Below are positions 24,201 to 37,500 of a stretch of 64,000 nucleotides of DNA, one piece after another (the stretch's first letter is position 1; each line of letters begins with the position of its first letter). The DNA is from Diphasiastrum complanatum (lineage: Eukaryota; Streptophyta; Lycopodiopsida; Lycopodiales; Lycopodiaceae): positions 18,967,501-19,031,500 of the forward strand of contig CM055110.1 of the NCBI GenBank assembly GCA_029204225.1. The letters are read 5' to 3'. A program made the translations under genes and the position numbers. Under the pieces are notes generated by a model, which made no database searches, had not been told where the DNA came from, and saw nothing but the letters and a program-made list of their open reading frames with translations.

Positions 24201-25628
24201 TGACCCACTAGGTGGGCCCCCCTCATCAATCATGTGACAAAAATAGCAACTAGACTAATATAATGGGCCATAGGCCAGTACATGAATAACAAGGGCCCAA
24301 GGGCCTGCTTATGCATAACAGTAAAGTAATAAGAAGAACGCGACAAATGTCATAAGCCAAGTCCATAACTTCAATGGGTAGTGATTCTGACCTCATAGCT
24401 TGCACCATAGGCATAAAGCGAGGGTGCTCTATGGTCTACATATTGATGGACTGCTATAGTTCATGACAGCAACCAGCGTTGCAGATTGGGGCATGGGCAT
24501 ATTGGTTCGTGTTTTGTTAAATGAGGATGATGTGGCTCTAGGCAGAGTGGCTCTAGTTTCTGCCTTTGGTGGTGAGAGTTTAAAGCGGCATCTCGACACA
24601 CTTCACTTCTTTTGCAGAGCCTTGGGTTTAAACATGAATGTCAAGAAGACTAAGATTATGGTCTTCCATACATCCAGATCTTTTATGTGGAGATAGTGAT
24701 TTTTTTCTAGAAAACCAACACCTAGAGATTGTTTCTTCTTACACATATCTAGGGGTACTCTTCACTGGACCTCAATTCAATATGAGCTGGGTAGCCATGA
24801 GCAGACTGAGAAGCAGAAAGACCTGTCTGATTGACATGGAACGACTACAGGCATATCCGAGACACAGACCGTCACCTCTTCGATCCCATGTTTTCAAGCG
24901 TATGGGGATTACTCGTGTAGCATCACACGCCTTTAGACATCTATGTTCTCACATTTGATACTATGCAAACCTTGGGTCCCCCACCAGATTGAGTTAGCAG
25001 AGTTTGCAGTGCTTCCTATCCAAGCGGAAGCCATTTTCGGGCAATCATACATCTACAGAGTTCTAGAGTTTGGAGGATCATACAGGGGCACAAATATGCA
25101 TATTGTCTTCATGAGTGGGGCCACAGCATCACAACAAAGGTACGGAAGCTGCTTGGCGGCCTAAGAAGGATCAAGATACTCTTGTTATACGCTTCACCTC
25201 GGTGTCTTCGAGTCATGAAGTGTTGGGGCAGAGATCGAAGCTGCGAGATACTAAAATTTACTTGGACAAAGAACTTACATTCATCCAAGTGCAGGAGCGG
25301 AAAAACGCAAGACATGAAGCTATAGCAACTGGAAAGCAACTTATCTATCGTGATGGCATAATCAGATTTGTAGATCGTAAATCTACTGCTGTTAATGAGA
25401 TTTTGAATTTTGAGATAGAATCAGAGTTAGAGAAACGATGAGATGTCCAGTTGAACTTGTAAATGGTCTTTGCACCATATTATCCTGGCCATAACATTCT
25501 CTTCTTAGTCAGCTAATTTGTTTTAGTTAAGTTGTTTGACGGCATTGATCCGTCTGAGTTCCATCTCTTTTGATGTTCTATTTGGTGACTGGTCTTATAT
25601 GCCTTATGGCATGGAAAAGACGTTAATG

Positions 25629-25712
<84 letters not shown>

Positions 25713-28536
25713 CAACTTCAATGGGCATAACAACCAACAATTGCAAGCTCTGCAAAACACTTTAATAAACATGAAACAACTTCCTGGTGATTAACAAAAC
25801 AAAGCATACCTGGATAAACACAGATGAGACATTGGAGAGAGGTAACACTGTCCTTTATTTTAAGGGAAAGCAACTAGAAAAGATGGCTCTTTAAAGGGTT
25901 TCTACCCTTAAAATCGGTACACAGAGTCTGCTATAGTATGAGCTTTGATTCTATCAAGCACGAGAGCCTGCAATAGCATTAATGTCATCTTGTTAAGGAG
26001 AGCAGAGCATGTGACACCCATATCGCTATTTGAAGGAAACCTCTACTTCCCACTGATATTTCACAAGTTGGCATACAGACAAGCAGATACAGCCACTCCA
26101 TCTCATTTTTACACAATAAGAGGTTTTATTGATCATCATGATGGCATTAAGGAAAATGCCATTTTGAGTAAGGGAGAGCTAAACTGTCCTACATGCTAGC
26201 AACCTGCTGAACTACTTTGCCTCCGACTCAGATATTGGCTACTTCACTTGGAAATAGACAACCACGCCCAATGGACATTTCTAGATGGACTTGTTCAAAA
26301 ATAACAATTCTAAATTGTTGACCATTTGTGCTACATGTTGGTACACTTATTTTCCAAATGATTCTTCTAAACAATCATGTACATATATAATGAGCGGACC
26401 TTTTATAAGACTCAAGGTCCAAGGGAGCCCAAACAGACACGAGTCACATTAGCTTGGCTTTTAAATCCTAGCAGGGAGCTCCATAGCACGGTCAACTGAG
26501 CTTCTGAAAACACATTTGATGTGGCTTTTATTTTAAACACAAGTTTGTTTGACAAGATAATAAGGTTCTGTCGGAAGAAAACAGTCCATTTCCTTGTAAA
26601 CTTTTCAAATTGCTGTGTTGACTTTTTTAATTGCTATCAAATTCTGATATATGGCAATCTTTACTGTCTCAAAATGATCTGAAAGTTTAACTATTCAGAA
26701 CTGGAAAGCATGAGCAAGAGTGGCATATTCATCGCAAATGCTAGGGAGAAAGTTGAAGCTTATATCAAATGCCATGGAAAAAGAAAATTGTTAGTTACGT
26801 CTTACCATAATAAAATAGCATCCACTGACTTATTGATAGCAAAAATTCATCCATGGCAGAAACAACAACTTACCTCCAGCTGTATTTTTCCCTCCTTTGC
26901 TTCTGCAGCCTCTCCGGCACCTTGCTTGCTTAAGAACAGCAAGCACAATAAGGAGATCATATCTCTCCTGTATGGTCCTTGCGAGTTTTTGGATGTGGGA
27001 CTGGTAGATGCAGGAATGTTCAATGATGCGAGTCGCGCTCTGCACAATGCTCTAATAATTATAACAGACAAAAACGACCTTAATCAAGTAGAAAGAAAAC
27101 CTTAGCAGATTGTTTCATATGTCTCTCAGTGAAAGATGGCCCCTTATAAATTCCAATGATCTAAGGACTTTTCAAAGAAGAGGACAACCAAAAGCTTTTG
27201 CATTCAATCAGATAATAATAACTCAAAGAAGAACTGAAATATGAAAGAGGTTCTACCAGGGACAAAAGCAGAAAGAAGCCAAGACGTGAAAGATGTCAAA
27301 TAGCAAGAAATATGAAAGCAATTCTACCAGGGACAAAAGAAGTTGCAAGCAGAAGGAAGCCAAGATGTGAAATATACCTTCCCACATAGGGGAAATGACA
27401 ACCATGTCATCAACATACAGAAGGAATGGAATCAATTTGTATCCCAGTCTACAACCCTGACCATTGTCTCATAAGAAAACTAACTCTAACTCGTGAATGT
27501 AGAGGCAGAGAGGGTGGGTGAAAGGCAACAACTTTAGTCACCCTGATGGTGCTTTGTACCATCGCTGATAAGCCCCAAGCTGAAAGTCATCAAGGAGTGG
27601 TCTGATAAAAGTGTTTTGGGTAATGATAAGGTCAAAGATATGAGGGATGAGGAGGAGAGGTCCCATGAGAGTCTACCCCAGATAATCTACCACACTATGC
27701 CCACCCCTATGTGGATGACAAGTGAAGTCTCCTAATAGCTGCCAATTGGGAAGACCATAAATAGCAAGACCATGAGCCTCACCTTACCATATCTCGTAAC
27801 CACCATCGCGATCCGCAGAGTCCTATGTATACCAAGCTCCTCATTGACCAAGGCATGGAGGCAAAGAGGATCCTGATTTCTCGTCCAGATCACAAAATGG
27901 TGTGTGTCTGCTTCATGTCTTGGAATTGAAGTCTCCCAGAAAGTGAAACATGGCCCCTCACTGCAAAAACCATGAGTTCATCTGATACACTATCAAATGA
28001 AGATATGTCCATGTTGTCTGCATAATCGTAAGTCTCAGATGGGAAATAGCACACTGCAACAATAATGCCCTTCTCCACCCCAACAACCTGGCACACAACT
28101 TTATCCATAAAAGCTCAGCCCATACATCTTGCTTGATTTTTTATACGAAAGGATGAAGCAATTCCTTGAAGAGGCACGCACGAAAAACCATTAAAGTCCC
28201 TAGGACACTGGAAAACTTCTGATCTCTGGCTTTCGTGTGTCTATGTAAAGACAAGAATGTGCCCAAGTAATCTTGTAGATCCCCTGTCGTGAAAAAGGTA
28301 TATTCGAATGTCAATGCAATTCCAGAAGCCAAAACATAAGGGGGAGGATTAAGATCCCATGGCGTTAGCATGTCTTGAGGTCCCAATGTCCTGTGCAGTG
28401 GTACTGGGTGCAAGCTTCCTATTTAGGAGAATAGGGCGCTCATCTCTAGAAGCAACCCACTTTTCTTGCTCTTTCTCCTCTCACTCGCAAAGTTGTGAGG
28501 TCATCAATCCATTAAAATTTTGGATTCCTTAAGTTT

Positions 28537-28582
<46 letters not shown>

Positions 28583-31500
28583 GAGCTTTATTAATGTCTT
28601 CTCCATGTCAAAAGGCATATAAGACTAATGAAGTACATGTCAAGTATGTGGCAACAATGGGAGGGCGTAGCCCTGATCATGAAGGGAGTATGAGGAGGCA
28701 AGTGAGGCCTGCATATATGTCGTATCTGGTAGATCCTGAACTCTCTGAATATATGCAATGAGCTGGAAAGCTGCAGCTATCTGAATGGGTGGAACGACAA
28801 ACTCTACAAGAAGAATCTCGTGTGGAACCGAGGGCTTCGCCTAAATCATACGAGCTAGCATGGTGGTCTGTAATCGTGAAATGCTGGCCCAGTGTGATGA
28901 TGGAAGAGATGAGAGGAATCGCGATTCGAGCAAACATTGCTTCCCATGCCTTTATATTTACAAGAGGAAAACGTGAGGAGAAGGAGGTTGTATGGGCTGT
29001 GTATCTCTCAAATTGCAGTAAGTACTACAACAATTGGCTACACCTCGCTAATCATCATATGATATCAGTAACTCATGCACGAGTAGTTGATCAAGAAAGA
29101 GACTATGACAAATCCCTATGATTTTATAACAAATCAAGTATCAAAGGACAACCTTTGAAACACCTTGGGAATGGCCTATCTCAACTTGTAACTGAGAGAA
29201 AACTTTGAGCCTCCCTTAGGCAAACCTAAGGCTATGTGATAAAAGGACACCAGATATTGTTGTAAGATCATATCTTTAGCTACATCCAACTCCAGAAAAG
29301 TGTGTCTAGTAGAACTCTAGCTTAAACATGAATGCACCCAATCAATGTCAATGAGTACATGATCTACATATAGACGATTAGATATAGGAGTGCGCTCCAT
29401 CAGAAGGTGAGATAGATATGCCAAATGAATCCAATGGACATGAGGCCTAGGAGAACCAAAATAAATGATTTTTGTGCTCATAGATCGCACATGATGAAGT
29501 GAGTGCTTTTAGATTGCAAATGATTCATAAGGAAAAGCGGAAAAGCCTATGAGGAAGTACATGTACCAGTAAATTGAGTGTGATGTGAGTGCTGGCCATG
29601 GACATCCCTCCCTCCCAATATTTTTGTCTCCAAACTCAATATACTTTTGCAAGTGCCAGGTAGAACTTCTCCTTAGTTATGTATGTATATCCTAGAAGCA
29701 CATTGAGCTCCTAAAAGAAGCACATCAATTACAAATTCATAACTTGCTTATGGGTTTTGATCGTATACATGACGATTTTGGGTCTTGACAAGACATTCTA
29801 TACAAGACAACCTAAAGACATCTATATGATAGAGAGACCAAATTTTGCAATAATGACTCACATAGACAAATTAATCTTAAACCACGACAGCATTTAAGAC
29901 GTATGTTGACTTGAGTTTTGTTTTGAAAATAATATTTATGCCTACTTTCACAAAGTACACCCATCAATCATTTTAAGGCATTAGACCAAAAAGACCGTTC
30001 AAAAATTGGAGGTTTTATCAATGTCTTCTTGATGAACTGCATGTACTAATTCCTCAATATGTAAACACCATGAAGATACATGGTTTTGTCGAGAAAACTA
30101 TATGTGTCTGAGCAAAGATGGGACTATTTAGAAGTGATTCAACTATTATATAGCCATTGACACGTTGGCTAGCATTACCCCATACATCCTTAGATTGACA
30201 AAAAATTTCATGTTGTAGTGAATGAGAGCACCAAAAACTTTGCCTTCTGGTGAGAACTGCCTCTACTACAAAGACACAAAGAAGATGCACGTGTTAAACA
30301 AGTCTACAATTAATACAAAATAACCTTGATCTACACAAAATCAAGATGCTTGGAGTGTATAGATGTTTACCTAATGTGATCATCTTTCTCAATGAGGTTC
30401 ACGAGAACACCAAGAACTGCCACAAGTAAATCCAAGTCCTCCTCAAAGCATACTCTTTCAGCACTAACGTTTTCTTTTTGCAACTCACTACTTTTCTTCT
30501 GTTTGTCACAATAGCCAAGAACAAGTGTTGCCATGGTATCCAACCCTCCACACGCTGCAACTTGACGACATCCATCTGGGTTATTGTTGGTCAAATTCAT
30601 AAGCACCTGAGAAAGGTATTGACATGCAATCATCATAAATGGTCCAGATTAACTATATATGATAACACAAATTACCATTAGTTAACACCAGGTGACATCT
30701 CGCATTCAATAACATGGGTTTCATCCACGCAATAAAGAGTACCTCAAAAGGTTAGGAATCCCACGACATCATATAGGTATACTAATCAAAGAATATTTTG
30801 CAATAGACATCTTGGAGAGTGCGTGCAACCTTAATGGCTCCTTCACCTGTTCATTAGCCCTTCTGTTAGCCACACTTGATCTTCCCCTACCCCTCGAGGT
30901 CGGCTTGTGACTGATACTCAGCTGTCAATCCCTTGATTACCTCTTTTCACAATATGATCTTGGACCGGGTGTCCACTAGCTTATTTAGCTGCAGATAACA
31001 ATGTCCAAAGCAGAATGAAAAACCTATTCAAGTCCTCTTCAGCACCCAAACAGAGGTCATACTGGCCACCAATGCATTATCATAAAGAGGATGCAAAACC
31101 ATCCAATGAGACAAGATGATAAACTGCTTAAAAGGTTTACACCTACTAACTACAGAGAGCTAGACTACTTACTGTGGAGAGAGACCCTTGGAAGATCCCA
31201 GACAGCAGTCTTGTCATGCATTGAGTATGCGCATAAGTGCAATCCTCACTTAGGAGGCCAGGAGAAAAGAAATTGAGTGTGAGCAAATGGTCAGCCCCTG
31301 GACCCATAAGAAGTTGAGAGGTAGCAGTACAAGCCTTTTGATTCTTGATGATCTTATGTTGTGAAGGAAGAGGCCTTAGATAGAGTCACTGTGCTGACCA
31401 GGAAGCTGTCCTGGACTCTATCTACCTATTTTCCAGTGTTTAGTACCGTCTGCAATTTGAGGTAACTTTCTTACAAATCTGTACTGTAATAGGGCAGTTT

Positions 31501-34500
31501 CCCCAGATTTCTATGGGAGAAATAATGCTGGCCATGAGGCTATCCTAAATTTTGTTGTGTTACGAAGGAGAATACCCTTGTTAAAAAGGGTTGTGATCCT
31601 GTCCACGCCAGAAAGCCCAAGTTCCAAATCACCAGAGACAATGACACTAAGCAAGTCGCTGTCCCCGGTTAATCATGTTTGTTGCCCAGCAGTAGCTAAA
31701 GAGTTTTTGGGCTAGCCACCTTGACACCTGTGATCTGGGTTTGTTGGGAGTCATGGTGTCCATACTGATCTCTCTGACAAATATCTCTATAGAGCAGGAA
31801 CATCTCACACAACATCAATGCCACACACCGAGGGTCAACATATGAAATGAGTGAGTGCAGTGTGACTAGAGAAAAAACACGAAAAAGATAATGATAGCAC
31901 CCTCGGATCTCATAATAAATAGGGCATCTAAATAAAAAATGCTCCTCTGACTCCACCTCCCCTAATATGAACAACTCCGATAGACCCCTTGACTGACTCT
32001 CATGAGTCTCTATGAAAAGAGGGATATCTCCCATTGAGATGAAGTCTACTAAGTCTCCTGCCGCTGTTGAAGAATGAATGTTGTTACAGTTCCATAATCC
32101 GATACGTAGGTGATGTGGATGGGGTCTCAGGATGCTCCTACGCCCGAGAGCCCCGACTTCCTAGGCAATAGAAGCAGATGGACCACGATCCAGATATCTA
32201 AGTTGTTGTACTTCGAGTCTTAAAGCATCCACCTCTGCTTTTAGATACCCCTCAAATGCCTTTCTTGATGTATAGATATCATCTTCAAAAAGTGCATTCT
32301 TGGCAGATGAGGAAGAAAGTAGTATGGGTTCAGATGAGGAGGCAGCAGATACATTGACAGAGATAGGCAGCACTACTATTGTCTCACTAGCAACTGGCAG
32401 CAGTACCTAAGTATCTGCTGGAGATGCATCTACAGCAATGGATGTCCAACGATGGAGGTATTACTACAAGCAACGATGAAGGTACTGGCAGGGTTGGAAG
32501 TACTAGCAGCAGCACTGGAGGTACTGGGGCTTTCTTAGCAACAAGGGGGGGAAAGGAGCTACCAACGCTAGAGGTACTGGCAGCAACATTGGAGGTACAG
32601 GCATCAGTGTTGGAGGTATTGTCAGCGATGGGGGCCATTTCAGCAACGATGGGGGGACTGGAGCTATCAACGATGGAGCTGCTTCCAGAACCCGCGGGGG
32701 GGGGGGGGGGGGGGGGGGTTTGTTAACTCCCCCACGCTTACGTGGAGCCATAGAGAGAGGTGGAGCGATGGGGATGGAGTTGGAGCGCTAGATAAGCTAG
32801 GGCATCATAGATGACCAGATCAAAGAGAGAAAGAAAGAAAGCTTTATTAATGTCTTTTAATGCCAAAAGGCATATAAGACCAAATAAGTACATCTCAAGT
32901 GTGATAGATTTGAAAGGAGCCTATAAATGTCTCCACGATAAATTTTAGCCACGATGTGCCCAATCATAATAGTACGATAGTTTTCAGGTTTCATGGGGTC
33001 ACCACTCTTGTGGATGGTGTGGACGATATTAGAACACCATGGAAGGGATCCAGAGATGACGGCCTGATTAAGGAGTGAAGCTAGAACAAGTGAAAAAATA
33101 TCAATAGCATGCATCAAGAGAAAAAGGAGAAAGTTGAGGGATGGGAAGATATAACTATTGGATCAGTGGGAAAGGTATAAAGTAAGGTGGCATATTTAGT
33201 CCAACTGCGTAAATCTCTCGGTAATGGAGGTGGAGCACGGGGAATAAATTCACGCAAAAAAGCACCAGATGAAGAACTATAGAGAAGATCCTCAAAGCGT
33301 TTCGAGTTTATAACAACAGTACTTTTCCAACTCCTTTTATATCATACTGTGTAGTTGTCTCCCAACTTCACATTTGACCCATCATCGAATTATGGAAAAT
33401 TAGATAGCGACTCCGGCCTAGGTGTCATATGCTTTGAAGCTCTTGAATCAATAAACCAATAGTCTTTGTCCTTCAAGAAGCCACCACCAGAAGATGTTGA
33501 TGCCAAAAACAACTCATAGTCTTCAAGCACTCAATTTTGCATTAGATGCTTCTTCTTCAGCAAAATTCCCATCCTGCTTTTTCTTGAACTTGCTGTGCTA
33601 GCACTCCTTTTTTGCATAATGCCTTGATTTTCCACAAATAAAGCAATTTCTCTTTCGAACTACTTTCTTTCCATCTTCTGATCAATTTGATTGATTCTCC
33701 TCCGTATCTAGTTGCTTCTTCTTCTTCTTCTTCCCTTTGCCACCCTTCCTGGAACTTTGCTCTTGCTTCTTTGCCAGGAATGCCTGGTCCTTGAAATCGT
33801 CCCTGTTGACAATATTTTGTCGTCTCATTTCTTCTTGTAGTAAGATGGCATTTAGCTCATCGAAAGAAGGCCTCATCTCTTTTAACGATAGCATCATTAC
33901 AAAGTTCCGATAAACTATTAGGTACAATCGATACTAAGACTGAATCTTGAACACTTTCTCCACCGACAATAAGTTTTCCTCTCAGATCTTTCACCCAAGT
34001 AAAGTAGTCCTTTATTTATTCACCCGTACCCATCTTCAATGTATGTAGCTTATTAGTCAAGAACAAGATTCGTGACTGATTCACCGTCTCATACAAGTTC
34101 TTCAGCATATCCCAAGCCTCCTTGGGTCCAACAGCATCTCTGATAATGAGGTATAATCATATCTCTAACTGACAAGTTGATGATATGATGAGCTTTTCTT
34201 CTACGTCTCTGATACTCCCACAGCTCCCTGTCAGTGTTAGGAGGTATCTCATCGTTCAACCCTGCCATTGTACTAATTTTTATAGCCTAATTTTTCAGTA
34301 ATCAGTATTTTATCAAAGTCAATCAAGATCTCCCTCAGAAATCAGTAGCCAAAGCCTTGCAAAGTTCTGAAAACAGCAGTGGTCTTCTGAAATAAGTCTT
34401 TGTCACAGCGATCAGGTCTGAAACAGCAGCGATCAACTTACTTCTCCAGCAATCTGCCTATTTTCAATCTGATTCAGATCTGACAGTGACCAGCCTCCAG

Positions 34501-37500
34501 CGAACAACAGTGATCTGACAGCAATCAGCCTCCAGCAAACAACAGTGGCCTGACAGCGATCAGCCTGAAACAGCAGACAGCGAACGGTCTCTAGCAGAAA
34601 ACAGTAGACAGCGCACTGTCAGCAGTGAGCAAATAGATCTGAAACAGCGGACGACTACTAGAGATACAGCCACGTTGATCATCTGTTTTATTTCCTTAGC
34701 GACTACACGGGATGCTTTACGATGATGTAGAGCTAAGCTCCGTGGCTCCACCATTTTTATGGATGATGATCTTACTTATATTCAGGTGGAGGAGAGGCGT
34801 AACGCCTTTCAGGAAGCTAGGGAGTCACGCAAACGAGTTATATACAGAGGTGGACGGGTCGTGATGGTTGTCATAGTTCTCCATTATAGAGCTTCCCTCA
34901 AGCACTCATCAGTATATCAGACGATTTCTCTATCGAGCATATTTGGAGCGGACTTAAAGTCGCTAGTTAGGAATTAAGCCAGCTTTCTATTCTTGAGCTA
35001 GATGCAGTAGGGATTCCAGTCCTGCCACGTTACTTGGATTCAGGACTATCACATTGCCTCAAATTCACATTGGGACAGCTCAGGGTGTCTTCTCACCAGC
35101 TAGCTATTGAGAGGAGCGGATTTGCCAGTTATGCTCTCTAGGTGAGGCGGAGTCTGAGGAGCATTTTATCTTTAGATGCCCTGTATATTATGATAATCGA
35201 TTTTAATCTTCATCCATTGTTAATCCAATTCTGTAGATTTTTTCGTGTATTTACACAGTCTACAGTTTTACAAGTGTTTTTACACAGTTTGCAAAATTAC
35301 ACGGAGTTTACGACAGTGTCTCCTTTTTCGCCTATGAGGAATCACGTTGAAAAATGCAGTGTCGCCTTTTTTCGCCTAATAAAAATCTCGTGTAAAATCA
35401 CAATGTCGCATTTTTTTGTTTTTTCCAAAGAGCCTCAAATGTTAAGGAAATGACACAGGCAAAGTGTGGGGCAATCCTAAATGAGATTTAAGGGCACCTC
35501 ATTTTTCGTCTTTTTCACGAAAAACTCGACAGTGCCGCCCGTGGCTGTTTTAATTCATTTCTGCAGAGCTACAGTTTTGGTTAGATATCGCTGTTTGTTT
35601 CGAGACATGCCCACCACTTTACAATCTCACATAGCCTATTAGGACCCTTTGTGTCGCTATTATGGCACGAGAGATGTTCATATTGCGGCGAGATCTATGT
35701 GAGACATCTCAGCCATTGATTACCTCTTTCTTTACTAGGCGAAGATCACGTGACTCGGTGCCTGAGGATGATGGTGATTATGACGACGACGAGGATGATA
35801 GCCGCTTACATGCTCACAGAGATCAGAGACAGTGTACTTCCCACCATCACTTTACTGCCAGGATCACCAGACCTCCTATACAGAGACGCACTACACATGC
35901 TCATGCTCACAGACGACGCCGGGCTCCAGCGCTTCCTCGCGTTGCAGCACGCATTACATCTTTCTACAACATCAACACAGACATGACATCATGACATGGA
36001 TACATATTATTATTATGCACACACTCTCATTTTCGCATTTATCTTAGTTTGTACTAGATGTTTCTTTATACAGAGACGTTTTATGCGCTCCCATTGTTGC
36101 CACATACTTGACACGTACTTCATTAGTCTTATATGCCTTTTGGCATGGAAAAGACATTGATAAAGCTCTCTTTCTTTCTTTCTCTCTCCATATTGCGCTC
36201 TCACAACAAAGAACAAAAAATGAGAGAAAAACGGGAGCCCTCTGTAATCGGGTCCCGCGGGAAATCTGATTTGGAGATTTGAATCAGTCAAATAGAATTT
36301 CCAGGAAAATCCAATTTGGAGAATCGAATCAGAATCGTGATTCGATCAGCATTGAATCGCGATTCCATGAAACTATACTAGGCATGCCCATGTCCAATAA
36401 GAACTATACTAAGAACATTCAAAAATCAACAAGAACGCTTTCAGCTCTTGTGATCATAATAAAGAAGAGAATGTCAACCATATGGAGAGAATCTCAAAGA
36501 TCGTCAACGGCTGATGAAGAGTGTATAAGATTCAAATATTAAGAGCCAATTTGTAGGGAAGCCAGACAAGTTCTTGGAGCCCTTCCAAATGACATAGGAA
36601 CCTGAGCTCCCTAATTTGAAGAAGCAGAAGGAGACTAGACGTCAAGGATATCCAACAGTATCACCTTTCAAAAAATATGTTTGGCACTTGCATAGATAAA
36701 AAATCAATACACAGATGATACACCGTAATCACACACGACCAGTAAATGACATCCATTACACAATCAAATGTAATATCTATCACAGTAATGTTAATCATGT
36801 ACGTAATTATTTTGACCTCCTTGTTAAATATTTAAAAATAGCAATATCAACTATCAATAAAGGTTATAGTATGATTATTTGATATATTCTTACGAGTATA
36901 AGATCACATAGCTCTACAAGGTATACCTACCCAGTATATGTTGTAAGAAATAAATTTGAGGCATTCTTAGAGCATGAAATTTTTGTTGGAATCTTTCAAA
37001 TGTTTTACACATGAAAGTTTTGAAAACTATCATCCGACCTGCAAGGATTGCAGAAGGCATGCCAAACAATATGGAATGTGAATCTCCTCTAATGAAACAC
37101 AATCGTTGTCAATGCAATTAACTTTTTGGTACTGGCCATGTTGGACATCAGCTTGTTGGAAGTTATACATATGTTTCTCTCTGTAGAATCATTTCCCTCT
37201 CATTGCATGAACATGTCACTCTACAATGACTAACAGTAAAGATCTCAGACCTGAAATAAATAATCAAGGTGTCTAACCATCCTTAACAGTATTTAAAGAG
37301 GCTTTTAGTGAACAAAAATGATCATTTATAGCTAAAATGAAAAAACTTTCTTATAGTGCAAAGCAAAAGGGAAAATAGGCAAATTATGCATATGCTTTTT
37401 GACAGTTATCAGTATACAGATTCAGAAACTTTCTCTGACAGAAAATACTTCCGAAATATAACTTTTATTTCGATAACATTTCAAATAGATTGTGAGATGA

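Larger units (their letters stand above)
22396..26873 (-). other. WAPL intron 10 (4.5 kb)
   Basis: Between exons 10 and 11. 22396-24430 has no recognised gene. 24430-25712 holds plus-strand LINE pieces, antisense to the gene. 25713-26873 shows only low-complexity and unassigned sequence. Confidence 0.8.
27040..30370 (-). other. WAPL intron 9 (3.3 kb)
   Basis: Between exons 9 and 10. Holds two minus-strand LINE pieces (27240-28420 and 28537-29000). 29000-30370 has no motif I can name with confidence; a 78-residue minus-strand frame at 30290-30054 vaguely resembles a decayed retroelement. Confidence 0.75.

Noticed and set aside
35662-36047. Overlapping Arg/His-rich frames
   Set aside because: They lie in the 3' region of a LINE copy in different frames; no conserved motif beyond that.
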